Source of the DNA: an uncultured Collinsella sp.
GTDB taxonomy: Bacteria; Actinomycetota; Coriobacteriia; Coriobacteriales; Coriobacteriaceae
Assembly: GCA_900546825.1 (NCBI GenBank)
Contig: UREE01000017.1
Span: 1-31,190, forward strand
DNA length: 31,190 nucleotides
Direction of reading: 5' to 3'
The notes beneath the pieces were generated by a model. That model was not told where the DNA came from, ran no database searches, and worked only from the letters and a program-made list of their open reading frames with translations. Numbering within the stretch: the first letter of the stretch is position 1; the number at the start of each line of letters is the position of its first letter. The position numbers and the translations under genes are program-made. Positions 1 to 8,510 of the stretch are shown one piece after another.

Positions 1-85
1 CAAGGTTTTCGCTCGGTCAGGTCCTGGCTCGCACGAAGAGCACATTAAGTGCTCTTCGGCTCGTGCGGAATCTACGAAAACCTTG
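1..85. repeat. Nested inverted repeat / long hairpin
   Basis: Three nested pairs of complementary arms are visible. The outer pair is CAAGGTTTTCG (1-11) with CGAAAACCTTG (75-85). The middle pair is CGCACGA (30-36) with TCGTGCG (61-67). The inner pair is AGAGCAC (37-43) with GTGCTCT (49-55) around an ATTAA loop; the inner stem can also be drawn as a perfect 10-bp stem, 34-43 with 49-58. There is no clear T-tract on either side, so a simple intrinsic terminator is not the obvious reading. It lies at the window edge, so its full extent is unknown. No gene is supported between 86 and 202. Confidence 0.7.
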
Positions 86-202
86 CGCCTGGCCTTCGGC
101 GGCGCGGCCTGCGGTGACTTTGGGGCAGCCCGGTTTCCCGTTGGCCGGCACCCCCACTCATAAGCCTTAAGTCGGTGGGCTGATATGTTGCGTCCCTGAT
201 GG

Positions 203-1339
203 CTACAAGGTTGAAAGGAAGGTGGACAGGCGGCGGAGGCCTTCGTCCAGGTCTTTATCGGAAACGCAATAGCTGAGGCGGACGTGGCCTTCGGTTCCGA
301 AGCAGTTTCCGGGAACTAGGGCAACGTTGGCCTCTTTGATGGCTTTGATGCAGAAGTCTTCGCTGGTTAGGCCGAACTTTTTGATGCTCGGGAAAGTGTA
401 GAAGGCTCCTGCGGGCTCTACTACGTCGAGGCCCATGGCGTTTAAGGCTGCGAGTACGCGTTCGCGGCGGGCTCGGTAGACTTTGAGCATGGGGGTTGGG
501 TCAACGGTCAGGGCTCGGGCTGCGGCGTCCATTTCGAAGGAGACAGCACTCGATACTAAGTATTGGTGAGCCTTTGCGATCTCAGCGATGACGGGGGCTG
601 CGGCTGCGAGCCAACCCAAGCGCCAGCCGGTCATGGCCCAGGGCTTGGAGAAGCTCTCGATGACCACCGTCTGGTCGCGCAGCTCCGGATGGCGCTGGGC
701 AAAGCGCTCGTAGCCATCCACATAGACCAGACGGTTGTATACGTCGTCGCAGACTACGTAGATGCCCGCCTGCTCTGCCACGCGCGCCACGGCGTCGAGC
801 GACGCCGTGTTGAGGATGCAGCCCGTAGGATTGTTGGGCGAGCAGATAACGATGGCCTTGGTCGCCGGGGTCACACAGGCGCGAAGCGCATCCTCGTCAA
901 TCTGAAATTGCGCAGGCTCCGTATCCAAAAAGACCGCTTTGGCGTGATTGGCTACGACGATGCTCTCGTACAGGCCAAAGGCCGGCGTGGGAATAATGAC
1001 CTCGTCGCCGGGGTTGAGCATAGCCATGAATGTTGCCGACAGGGCCTCGGTCGCGCCGTCGGTCAGGATGACCTCGTCGGCCGAAAACATAAGGCCCGCG
1101 TCCCCCATGTAGGCAGATAACGCCTCGCGCAGGGCGGGGCGACCGTTATTGGGCGGATAGTGCGTGTCACCGCGGTCCAGTGCGGCGGTCACCTCGGCAC
1201 TAATCACATCGGGCGTGGGAAAATCGGGCTCGCCAAGCGCAAGCGCGATGCATCCCGGGTGCTGAGCGGCGAGTGCGTTAATCCGACGGATGCCGGAGGG
1301 CTTGAGCGTGGCAAGCGAGGTATTCATGGGCAGACGCAT
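203..1339 (-). CDS. PLP-dependent aminotransferase, class I/II (aspartate aminotransferase-like)
   Basis: A fold-type I aminotransferase that moves an amino group between an amino acid and a 2-oxo acid in the cytoplasm, using pyridoxal phosphate. Visible family marks are the N-terminal LALGEPDFPTP segment (about 33-43), SPNNPTG (168-174), the cofactor-contacting D198 and Y201 in CDDVYNR, and the Schiff-base lysine K232 in SFSKPWAMTGWRLGW. The 378-residue length is normal for the family. The start is supported by AAAGGA five bases upstream; a second Met four codons on is the alternative. It is divergent from the next gene with about 90 bp between them. Substrate cannot be read from sequence; aspartate, alanine or aromatic amino acids are all possible. 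Confidence 0.9.
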   Translation of the reverse strand: MRLPMNTSLATLKPSGIRRINALAAQHPGCIALALGEPDFPTPDVISAEVTAALDRGDTHYPPNNGRPALREALSAYMGDAGLMFSADEVILTDGATEALSATFMAMLNPGDEVIIPTPAFGLYESIVVANHAKAVFLDTEPAQFQIDEDALRACVTPATKAIVICSPNNPTGCILNTASLDAVARVAEQAGIYVVCDDVYNRLVYVDGYERFAQRHPELRDQTVVIESFSKPWAMTGWRLGWLAAAAPVIAEIAKAHQYLVSSAVSFEMDAAARALTVDPTPMLKVYRARRERVLAALNAMGLDVVEPAGAFYTFPSIKKFGLTSEDFCIKAIKEANVALVPGNCFGTEGHVRLSYCVSDKDLDEGLRRLSTFLSTL

Positions 1340-1431
1340 GGCGTTCCTTTCGTAAGGGTTGCACTAGGATAGCGCGCCCAGCGCCACCAGACGGTGTAAC
1401 CTAAACGGAAACGAACCGGAAAGGAGATGGC

Positions 1432-2091
1432 ATGAAGACAATCGCGCGTGGCGATGTACCAAAAACGCTGCAAACCATTGCGTATATCAGTATTCCCAAT
1501 AACGCCGATCTTGAGTTTTTGCTCTGGGACCTGCAGGATGCCATCGCCGCCTATGCCCGGCTTTCTGGCACCGCGCTCCCCCGCCCAGTCGACTTGAAGG
1601 CAAATGGCACCGATGCAGTCGATGGCATGGTGCTCGCTGTTGATGATGCATTTGATGATGAAGCGATGGCTACTGTCGAGCAGATGCTCAATCGCCTTGG
1701 AAATACAGAGGCGCGCGTCTATGTCGTCGTGCAGGTTGCCCACAGAAGCACCGAGGGGATGCACATGCCCGTCAAGCGCCTGCGGGAAGCTTGCGAGCTC
1801 CGTAAACTAACGTGGTGCGGCGGCGTTGTCATCTGTGCCGGCAGCGGCATTGCGGCGCTTCGCCATTCCCCGCGCATGGGCCTCTTGCGCCGACCATTTT
1901 CGGAAGCGATGGATAAGCTTGTGGGCGCTGTGCGCATGGGCTGCTCCATTGAGCATGCGCAGCTGCTTGGCGGTGGCAATGCCGGTAGCGTCGACGCCGA
2001 CGGCATGGTGCGTGTCGAGCCCGCCGTTCCCGCACCAATCTGGCGTGCCATCATCAAACATCTCGGCGCCCATGCTCAATCAAATATCTAA
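1432..2091 (+). CDS. Unknown protein, possibly flavodoxin/NADPH-FMN reductase-like
   Basis: A 219-residue protein that I do not recognise with certainty. It opens with a hydrophobic strand (TIAYISIPNN), has a central VYVVVQVAHRST strand, and then a conserved-looking stretch around residues 130-165 (WCGGVVICAGSGIAALRHSP followed by RMGLLRRPFSEAMDKL). That glycine-rich turn followed by an arginine-rich amphipathic helix resembles flavodoxin-like oxidoreductase relatives found in actinobacteria, but the N-terminal phosphate loop of true flavodoxins is not evident. There is no signal peptide or membrane segment, so it is predicted cytoplasmic. Translation starts at an ATG seven bases after AAAGGAG. 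It is convergent with the DNA glycosylase gene, with stop codons one base apart. Confidence 0.6.
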   Translation: MKTIARGDVPKTLQTIAYISIPNNADLEFLLWDLQDAIAAYARLSGTALPRPVDLKANGTDAVDGMVLAVDDAFDDEAMATVEQMLNRLGNTEARVYVVVQVAHRSTEGMHMPVKRLREACELRKLTWCGGVVICAGSGIAALRHSPRMGLLRRPFSEAMDKLVGAVRMGCSIEHAQLLGGGNAGSVDADGMVRVEPAVPAPIWRAIIKHLGAHAQSNI

Positions 2092-2092
2092 A

Positions 2093-2656
2093 TTAGAGAG
2101 CGGTCCAGTCAACTGCCTCGCGCCAGCGCTCGACAAGGCGCTCCAGACGCCAAGCCGCATTGGCGGGACTTGTCGAGGGCAGGACGATGGCGGGCAGCCC
2201 GGTGCGTTCTTGTAGATAGCGCTTGTAGAGCCGGCCAGCTGTACCACCGTTGCATATCACCTGTTTGATGGGAGCTGCGCCGGTAATGCGCTCGACATGT
2301 GCCGGCTCAACGTTGCGAATGCTCGCGTCGCTCGAGCCCTTAATGTCGCAACTCTCGATCACATCCCACAGGGCCACGCCGCCGTTCAGCAGCATGGATC
2401 GCTTGGCAGCAATGGAGGCATCGAGCGTCGCGGGCTCACCGCTTGCCAAAGGATCGCCCTCGTTGGGCGGCACGGGCACGCCAAGGCATGCGGCCATGAC
2501 TCGCCAAAAGCGGTTCTGAGGATTGCCGTAATAGAAGGCATTGGCACGCGAAAGCGCCGAGGGAAACGACCCCAACACCAAAACGCGCGAGCGCTCGTCA
2601 AACACGGGTTCAAACCCATGCTCAATATGTTGATAGCCCTCGCCAGATGTGGCCAT
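2093..2656 (-). CDS. Hypoxanthine-DNA glycosylase-like protein (uracil-DNA glycosylase superfamily)
   Basis: A 187-residue member of the UDG superfamily, closest by motif to the family 6 hypoxanthine-DNA (deoxyinosine) glycosylases that excise deaminated adenine and start base-excision repair. The marks are VLGSFPS (27-33), FYYGNPQNRFW (41-51, the active-site motif with Asn), an internal LWDV segment, ICNGGTAGRLY and the C-terminal LPSTSPAN loop that inserts into DNA. The gene follows the GH13 amylase by three bases, so the two are probably co-transcribed, an arrangement with no obvious functional logic. A weak GAGG lies about ten bases before the ATG. Substrate preference (hypoxanthine versus uracil) is inferred from motifs only. 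Confidence 0.8.
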   Translation of the reverse strand: MATSGEGYQHIEHGFEPVFDERSRVLVLGSFPSALSRANAFYYGNPQNRFWRVMAACLGVPVPPNEGDPLASGEPATLDASIAAKRSMLLNGGVALWDVIESCDIKGSSDASIRNVEPAHVERITGAAPIKQVICNGGTAGRLYKRYLQERTGLPAIVLPSTSPANAAWRLERLVERWREAVDWTAL

Positions 2657-2659
2657 GAG

Positions 2660-4036
2660 CTAGGCCCTCAATAGATAGCGCACCTCGTAGGGCGCAAGCT
2701 CAAGGGAGCCCGCCAACTCGACCGTGGGCGCGCCGTCGACAAGCAGGTCAACAAAGGACCCGTTGAGCTCGCCAGCGCCAAAGGCGAAGATCTCGTCCAC
2801 GGCATTCACCGCCACGAGCACCGTGGCGTCGTCGCAGGCGCGCTCGAACAGTAGCTGCTTGTTCTGAATCACCACGTTACGGTACGCGCCGTAGTTGAGA
2901 GCACGGGCCGCCGCGTCGTCGGTCGAGCGCAGGCGTGCAAGCTGCTTGATGAAGGCCGTCAGCTCGTTGGGTGCGGGCTCGTCGAGCGCAGGGCGCAGCG
3001 CCCAATCGCCATCGGGGCCGCCCTTTTCGCCGGCAATCCCCCACTCGCTGCCATAGTAAACGCATGGGATGCCCGGCATGCCAAACAGCATGCCATAAGC
3101 GGGACGCAGGCAGGACTTGTCGGTGAGGATGCTTGCCAGGCGCGGCACGTCGTGGTTATCGACAAACGACAGCAGGTGTTTGCCGCGGTAGATGCACCAG
3201 GGGTCGCCACCAAACTGACGGTGCAGCGAGTGCGCGATCTCGAACATGTTGACCGAGTTAAAGCTGGAGTACAGGCCCTTGTAGCACTCGTAGTTGGTGC
3301 AGGAGTCGAGCATCTCGTCGTTGACGATCTGGTTGTAGTCGCCGTGGAGCGTCTCGCCAATCAGCACAAAGTCGGGCTTAAGCTCACGGGTAAAGGCGTG
3401 CAGGCGGCGCATAAAGTCGCGGTCGAGCATATAGGCGACGTCCAGCCGCAGGCCGTCAACGCCAAAGACATCGGCCCAACGGCGCACGGACTCGAGCAGG
3501 TAATCGACCACGGCGGGGTTTTGCAGGTTGAGCTTCACGAGCTCAAAATGGCCCTCCCAGCCCTCATACCAAAAGCCATCGCCGTAGCACGAGTCACCGT
3601 CAAAGCTGATATGAAACCAGTCTTTGTAAGGCGAGTCCCACTTTCGCTCCTGAACATCGCGGAAGGCCCAAAAGCCGCGGCCGACGTGGTTGAAGACGGC
3701 GTCGAGTACCACGCGGATGCCGTGGGCATGCAGCGTCTCGCACACGGCGGCAAAGTCGGCGTCCCCACCCAGGCGGCGGTCGATGTGGCGCAGGCTGCGC
3801 GTATCGTAGCCATGGCTATCGGACTCGAGCGGTGGGTTGATGAGCACGGCGCCAACGCCAAGCTCCTGCAGGTAGTCAGCCCAGCGGGCAATCTTCATGA
3901 TGGGCGCATCGGAGTTGGGCGCGGCGTTGGCAGCCTGGGCGAGCTCATCCTCGGCAACGGGCGCAGCGTTTTCGCGCGGAGCTCCGCAGAAGCCCAGCGG
4001 ATAGATCTGATAGAACGTCGTCTCGTATGCCCACAT
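2660..4036 (-). CDS. GH13 alpha-amylase family glycosidase
   Basis: A retaining alpha-glucan hydrolase of family GH13 with a (beta/alpha)8 barrel. All four signature regions are present: VVLDAVFNH (region I), GLRLDVAY with nucleophile D199, LIGETLHG with acid/base E228, and FVDNHDV with the transition-state aspartate D296 (numbering from the chosen start). There is no signal peptide, so it should act in the cytoplasm on imported maltodextrins, as neopullulanase/cyclomaltodextrinase-type enzymes do. The longer reading frame begins 24 bases upstream, but GGGAGGT sits four bases before the internal ATG at 4036, so that start (458 residues) is preferred. The C-terminal 80 residues form the usual beta-sandwich domain. 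Exact specificity is not decidable from the sequence. Confidence 0.88.
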   Translation of the reverse strand: MWAYETTFYQIYPLGFCGAPRENAAPVAEDELAQAANAAPNSDAPIMKIARWADYLQELGVGAVLINPPLESDSHGYDTRSLRHIDRRLGGDADFAAVCETLHAHGIRVVLDAVFNHVGRGFWAFRDVQERKWDSPYKDWFHISFDGDSCYGDGFWYEGWEGHFELVKLNLQNPAVVDYLLESVRRWADVFGVDGLRLDVAYMLDRDFMRRLHAFTRELKPDFVLIGETLHGDYNQIVNDEMLDSCTNYECYKGLYSSFNSVNMFEIAHSLHRQFGGDPWCIYRGKHLLSFVDNHDVPRLASILTDKSCLRPAYGMLFGMPGIPCVYYGSEWGIAGEKGGPDGDWALRPALDEPAPNELTAFIKQLARLRSTDDAAARALNYGAYRNVVIQNKQLLFERACDDATVLVAVNAVDEIFAFGAGELNGSFVDLLVDGAPTVELAGSLELAPYEVRYLLRA

Positions 4037-4145
4037 AGCAACCTCCCGAGTAACTTTCACGCAACGCTATCCATTGTATGCCCGGCAGGGTAGCTAATTT
4101 GGGACGGGGCTCTTTTAGCCACCCCGACCCTCTCCTAGGTTGTGA

Positions 4146-5342
4146 TTAGGCGACGGGCTTGGCGCGGCGGATGGCTGGGAACAGAACGGTGATGGCAAGG
4201 ATGACGCCCACGACGGTAATCGCCCCGCCCGCAAAGCCAATCCAAGCGATACCGGGACCCGAAACCACGGCGCCGCCGATCGCGGTGCCCGTGCCGATGC
4301 CCAGGTTGAACAGGCCCGAGAAGATCGACATGGCCACGGCCGACGAGTCTGCCGGCGTGTACTTGATAAGCTCGGCCTGAAACGCCACGTTAAAGGCCGT
4401 GGAGCAGCAGCCCCATAGCGCGCAAACAGCGAGAACGGCGACGAGCGACAATGCGACCGGACCCATGAGCAGCAGGGCCGCTGGCACGCCGGAAAGCGTG
4501 ATAGCCAAGAACGGGAAGCGGTGCCCGTCGAACAGACGGCCAAACAGCCAGCTGCCCACCAGACCAGAACAGCCGAACGCCGTCAGCGTCATGGTAATAG
4601 CGCTTGCGTCGACGTGCGCGACCTGTGCCAAGAACGGCTCGATATAGCTGTAACCCGCATAATAGCCGGTCGCCATAAAGACCGTGACCGCGTAGAGCGC
4701 GATCAGGAACGGGTTCTTGAGCAGCTCAGGCAGCTGCTTGAGCGTAAAACGCTCGCCCGCCGGCATGGCCGGGAACACCGCTGCCTGGTACACCACCGCG
4801 GCGGCAGAGAAGGCACCGACCACGGCGAATGTCATGCGCCAGCCCACGGCCAGTCCGATGGCGCGGCCGATCGGCAGGCCAAAGATCTGCGCGATGGACG
4901 AGCCCGTGGCGATTATGCTGATCGCGAGCGCCCCGTGGCGGGTGTCGACTAGGCGCGAGGCCATGATCGAGGCGACTGACCAGAACACGGCGTGCGCGCA
5001 GGCAACCACCAAGCGCGCGCAGACCAAAATAGGATAGGTGGACGCCACAGCGGACAGGAACTGGCCGAGCGAAAACACGGCCAAAACGCCCAGCAGCATC
5101 CGCTTGAACTCAAAGCGCGAGGCAAACACCATAAGCGGCAGCGACAGCAGCATGACGCCCCAGGCATAGACCGAGATCATGAAGCCTGCCTGGGCCTCGG
5201 TGAGCGAGAACGACGCGGCGATATCAGTCAGAAGGCCGATGGGCATGAACTCCGACGTGTTGAATACGAACGCGCAGCAGGCGAGCCCGATAAGCGGGAG
5301 CCACTGCTTGAGTGAGATGCCATCTTGTCTTGCCTGAGCCAT
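4146..5342 (-). CDS. MFS transporter, sugar-efflux type (SotB/AraJ-like, DHA1)
   Basis: A 398-residue protein with about twelve hydrophobic helices, typical of the major facilitator superfamily in the inner membrane. The first helix carries FNTSEFMPIGLL, a segment characteristic of the SotB/AraJ/YdhP group of proton-driven exporters. The loop between helices 2 and 3 has the basic ASRFEFKRML motif, and helix 5 has the GSSIAQIFGLPIGRAIG antiporter-type motif. Members have been linked to efflux of sugars, arabinose-like compounds or drugs; substrate here is unknown. It stands alone with its own promoter and ends near a weak inverted repeat. A phenotype in solute efflux is inferred from family membership only. 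Confidence 0.85.
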   Translation of the reverse strand: MAQARQDGISLKQWLPLIGLACCAFVFNTSEFMPIGLLTDIAASFSLTEAQAGFMISVYAWGVMLLSLPLMVFASRFEFKRMLLGVLAVFSLGQFLSAVASTYPILVCARLVVACAHAVFWSVASIMASRLVDTRHGALAISIIATGSSIAQIFGLPIGRAIGLAVGWRMTFAVVGAFSAAAVVYQAAVFPAMPAGERFTLKQLPELLKNPFLIALYAVTVFMATGYYAGYSYIEPFLAQVAHVDASAITMTLTAFGCSGLVGSWLFGRLFDGHRFPFLAITLSGVPAALLLMGPVALSLVAVLAVCALWGCCSTAFNVAFQAELIKYTPADSSAVAMSIFSGLFNLGIGTGTAIGGAVVSGPGIAWIGFAGGAITVVGVILAITVLFPAIRRAKPVA

Positions 5343-5377
5343 GTAGAAACCTCTCCGATTGTCTTGAGCGGTGGGCG

Positions 5378-5407
5378 ATTATATAGCAACGACCCCGCAT
5401 CCGTCAG
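5378..5407 (-). promoter_or_regulatory. Sigma-70-type promoter of the MFS gene
   Basis: On the minus strand a perfect TATAAT (5378-5383) lies 18 bases downstream of CTGACG (5402-5407), a 4/6 match to the -35 consensus. It is 36 bp before the start codon of the MFS gene. An imperfect inverted repeat (CCCGCATC with GATGCAGGG, 5394-5420) covers the -35 region and could be an operator or the end of the feoB transcript. Confidence 0.55.
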
Positions 5408-5464
5408 TACAGATGCAGGGCCGCAATCAACTCAATACACAGAGGTTGCGCCGTCAATTAATAA

Positions 5465-7825
5465 CTAAGCCAACCCCAGCAATATGCCCGCCGAATGCAC
5501 GACAAACGCCACGATCCAGGCGACCGTCACCTGAAACGCGAATACGGCCACGGCATAGCGCGCGCCCAACTCGCTCTTGACGGCGCCGATGGACGCCACG
5601 CAAGGCGGGTACAGCAGCGTAAAGACCAAGAACACGTAGGCGGTAAACGGCGAAAACATGGCTGACAGTGCCGCGGGAGAGGTTGCGCCCAAAAGCACCG
5701 TGAGCGTCGAGATGACGCTCTCCTTGGCAATAAGTCCCGTGACGAGTGCCGTCGAGGCGCGCCAGTCGCCAAAACCGAGCGGGGCCAACACCGGCGCGAT
5801 GATGCTACCCAGACCGGCAAGCAGGCTTTGCGACTGGTCGGCGACCACGTTAAAGCGGATATCGAACGTCTGCAGGAACCAGATGACCACCGTAGCGGCA
5901 AAGATAATGGTAAAGGCCTTGGTAATAAAGTCCTTGGCCTTATCCCATGCCAGCATCACCGTCGTCTTGACGCTCGGCAGGCGGTAATTGGGGAGCTCCA
6001 TGATAAACGGCACCGGGTCGCCCTTAAATGCCGTACGGTTGAGCACCAAAGCCGCAATGCAACCAACCGCAATACCAATCAGATAGAGCGAGACCATGGC
6101 GGGAACCGTCGCCTGTGGAAAAAACGCCCCGCACAGCAAGCCGTAAACCGGCAGCTTGGCCGAGCAGCTCATGAACGGTGTGAGCATGACCGTCATCTTG
6201 CGGTCGTGCTCGGATGGGAGCGTACGGGTCGACATGATAGCCGGCACGGTGCAGCCAAAACCGACGAGCATGGGCACAAAGCTGCGGCCCGACAGGCCAA
6301 AGCGACGCAGCACCTTATCCATGACAAAGGCCACGCGTGCCATGTATCCGGAGTCTTCCAGAATGGAGAGGAACAAGAAGAGCACGACGATAATCGGCAG
6401 GAAGGTCAGCACGCTACCCACGCCCGTAAGCACGCCGTCGACAGCCAGCGAGCGCACCACGTCGTTGGTTCCGAACGCCTTGAGGCCCGCATCGGCCGAG
6501 GCGATGATGGCAGCGATACCGTCCTCCATGAGTCCCTGCAACGCCGCGCCGATCACGCCAAACGTCAGCCAAAAGACGAGGCCCATGATCACCAGAAACG
6601 CCGGAATGGCTGTGTAGCGACCCGTCAGGATGCGGTCAATCTTGACGGAGCGCACGTGCTCGCGGCTTTCGTGCGGCTTGACGACGCAACGCCCGCACAC
6701 GTCGCCGATAAAGCTAAAACGCATATCGGCCAACGCAGATAGGCGGTCGGTGCCGGCCTCGCCCTCCATCTGGGTAATGATGTGCTCGATAGCGTCGAGC
6801 TCATTGCGATCCAGGTGAAGCGCCTCGGTTACCAGCTCATCGCCCTCGACCAGCTTAGTCGCCGCAAAGCGCACCGGGATGTGCGCCGTCACGGCATGGT
6901 CCTCGATCAGGTTAGCAATACCGTGGATGCAGCGATGCAGCGCACCGCCGTCCGGACCGTCGGGCGCGCAAAAGTCCAGGCGACCAGGACGCTCGCGGAA
7001 CCGTGCCACGTGCAGGGCGTGGTCCACCAGCTCGCCGATGCCCTCGTTGCGGGCAGCGCTAATGGGGACAACAGGCACGCCCATCAGGCTCTCGAGCAAG
7101 TTGACGTCTACGGCGCCGCCGTTGGCGGTCACCTCGTCCATCATGTTGAGCGCGATGACCATAGGACGGTCAAGCTCCATGAGCTGCAGTGTCAGGTACA
7201 GGTTACGCTCAATGTTGGTGGCGTCAATGATGTCGATGATGGCGTCCGGGCGCTCGTCGAGGATGAACTGACGGCTCACGACCTCTTCGCCTGTGTACGG
7301 CGACAGGGAGTAAATGCCAGGCAGGTCGGTAACGCTCGCCTCGGGATGGTTACGGATGGTGCCATCTTTGCGGTCGACAGTCACGCCGGGAAAGTTACCG
7401 ACGTGCTGGTTGGAGCCCGTCAGCTGGTTGAATAACGTGGTCTTGCCGCAGTTTTGGTTGCCAGCGAGGGCAAAGTGCAGCGGCGCGCCCTCGGGCACGG
7501 CCGTCTTTGCCGCACGGGGCGAATATGTCCCCTCGCCCAGGGCCGGATGCTCCGTCGTGCCGATTGCGGCGTTAGCGCGCGGACCCGTATCGGTGTCGTG
7601 AATACCCACGAGCTCGATGCGAGCGGCATCGTCCTTGCGCAGCGTCAACTCGTAGCCACGCAGGCGAATCTCGAGCGGGTCGCCCATGGGGGCGTACTTC
7701 ATCATGGTGACTTCGGTGCCCGGCGTCAGGCCCATGTCCAAAATATGCTGACGGAGCGCCTGGTCGTCGGATGTCACCGATGCGACAACGGCGTCCTTTC
7801 CAATCTCGAGTGTATCGAGCTTCAC
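5465..7825 (-). CDS. feoB: Ferrous iron transporter: FeoA domain fused to FeoB
   Basis: A 786-residue GTP-gated Fe(II) importer in the cytoplasmic membrane. Residues 1-75 form a FeoA-like SH3 domain (MGLTPGTEVTMMKYAPMGDP), which is normally a separate small protein. A linker leads to the FeoB G domain: P-loop GNQNCGKTT (122-130), G2 NFPGVTV (144-150), G3 DLPG (167-170), G4 NMMD (227-230) and G5 SAARNEG. The C-terminal half carries the two Gate motifs, seen in MLVGFGCTVPAIMSTRTL and TPFMSCSAKLPVYG, with conserved Cys residues and about eight to ten membrane helices. Translation starts at GTG, seven bases after AAAGGA. No FeoC-like gene is adjacent. Regulation by iron is likely; see the palindromes upstream. 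Confidence 0.95.
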   Translation of the reverse strand: MKLDTLEIGKDAVVASVTSDDQALRQHILDMGLTPGTEVTMMKYAPMGDPLEIRLRGYELTLRKDDAARIELVGIHDTDTGPRANAAIGTTEHPALGEGTYSPRAAKTAVPEGAPLHFALAGNQNCGKTTLFNQLTGSNQHVGNFPGVTVDRKDGTIRNHPEASVTDLPGIYSLSPYTGEEVVSRQFILDERPDAIIDIIDATNIERNLYLTLQLMELDRPMVIALNMMDEVTANGGAVDVNLLESLMGVPVVPISAARNEGIGELVDHALHVARFRERPGRLDFCAPDGPDGGALHRCIHGIANLIEDHAVTAHIPVRFAATKLVEGDELVTEALHLDRNELDAIEHIITQMEGEAGTDRLSALADMRFSFIGDVCGRCVVKPHESREHVRSVKIDRILTGRYTAIPAFLVIMGLVFWLTFGVIGAALQGLMEDGIAAIIASADAGLKAFGTNDVVRSLAVDGVLTGVGSVLTFLPIIVVLFLFLSILEDSGYMARVAFVMDKVLRRFGLSGRSFVPMLVGFGCTVPAIMSTRTLPSEHDRKMTVMLTPFMSCSAKLPVYGLLCGAFFPQATVPAMVSLYLIGIAVGCIAALVLNRTAFKGDPVPFIMELPNYRLPSVKTTVMLAWDKAKDFITKAFTIIFAATVVIWFLQTFDIRFNVVADQSQSLLAGLGSIIAPVLAPLGFGDWRASTALVTGLIAKESVISTLTVLLGATSPAALSAMFSPFTAYVFLVFTLLYPPCVASIGAVKSELGARYAVAVFAFQVTVAWIVAFVVHSAGILLGLA

Positions 7826-7847
7826 GCGCTCATCCTTTCGTTAGACG

Positions 7848-7873
7848 CGGTTAACCGTTTACCGGGGTTAACC
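7848..7873. promoter_or_regulatory. Candidate iron-regulator operator: paired GGTTAACC palindromes
   Basis: Two copies of the palindrome GGTTAACC lie at 7849-7856 (extended to CGGTTAACCG) and 7866-7873. Their centres are 17 bp apart, and they end about 24 bp before the feoAB start codon. The sequence resembles half of DtxR/IdeR-type iron boxes, which have TTAGG and CCTAA arms; this match is by eye. On the minus strand a TTGACT (7916-7921) and an A/T-rich stretch lie upstream, but the best -10 (TATCAT, 7889-7894) is 21 bases away, so the promoter is not firmly assigned. Confidence 0.4.
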
Positions 7874-7946
7874 AACTCGTAACGACAAATGATAGCGCTC
7901 TGAACTATTTTATAAAGTCAAATACCGATGTTTACCTGCGCAAACT

Positions 7947-8267
7947 TTATGCGGTGCGCCCCGAAGGCTCTTTACGCATACCGCTCAGCGAGATCGAAAC
8001 GGAACCCGACCGCGCGGTAGCAGTGAGTCGATCACCCTCGACCGACCCCGTGCATGTAAAGGGCGCCTTGCCCATCAAGACGTGGGAGATAGTACCCAAG
8101 AGCTCAAAGAAATCGCCCTCAGCACGGGCACTCGAGAGAGCGATATTGAGACCCCTGACGTTTAGTACTGCCCTGAGCGCGCCGTTCACCCCATGTGAAA
8201 ACGTCACCTCGCCGCGTCTACTCCCCACCGGCGTCTGGGCCGAAACCACATACGTACCCTCAAGCAT
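7947..8267 (-). CDS. Small unknown beta-rich protein
   Basis: A 106-residue protein that I do not recognise as a named family. It reads as alternating short strands with many Ser, Thr, Gly and Val (MLEGTYVVSAQTPVG, EVTFSH, FTCTGSVEGDRLTATARSGSVSISLSG), which suggests a small all-beta fold. There is no signal peptide, transmembrane helix or cysteine pair. The start is chosen because GAGGAGG lies four bases before this ATG; the open frame extends twelve codons further but without a ribosome site. It sits upstream of feoAB on the same strand with about 120 bp between them, so a shared function is not implied. Proteins with this look seem common in Coriobacteriia (from memory). Confidence 0.6.
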   Translation of the reverse strand: MLEGTYVVSAQTPVGSRRGEVTFSHGVNGALRAVLNVRGLNIALSSARAEGDFFELLGTISHVLMGKAPFTCTGSVEGDRLTATARSGSVSISLSGMRKEPSGRTA

Positions 8268-8510
8268 GGTTCCTCCTCTGAGTAGGCTTTTTGAAATGGC
8301 CATCTAGTCTACTTTGCTGCGAGACGGCTTGCCCAGAAACTGCAAGCACATAACGACGTTCAACCAACAGATTGCTGCAAGGAGGACAAGCGTGCAAGGG
8401 GGGGGGCAGATTACATTTGGCACCACTTGCGCCAACGGACGGGATGCGGAGCGACTGTGCAGGTGGATTCCGGATCGCCGCTTCCTCCGTCCCCCAGCGA
8501 ATCAAAACAA
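8268..8510. other. Intergenic stretch without a gene
   Basis: No supportable gene. A run of eight or more G lies at about 8399-8407. The string TTCCTCCGTCCCC at 8482-8494 recurs at 12056-12068, suggesting a degenerate dispersed element. The promoter of the small gene ending at 8267 should be here but no convincing -35/-10 pair is visible. Confidence 0.5.

Noticed and set aside
1604..2215. Several open frames overlapping the 1432-2091 gene in other frames
   Set aside because: They lack ribosome sites and protein-like composition; the 1432 frame has a good ribosome site and patterned hydrophobicity.
7889..7921. A TTGACT/TATCAT promoter for feoAB
   Set aside because: The spacing is 21 bases, too long for a standard promoter, so only the operator candidate is listed.
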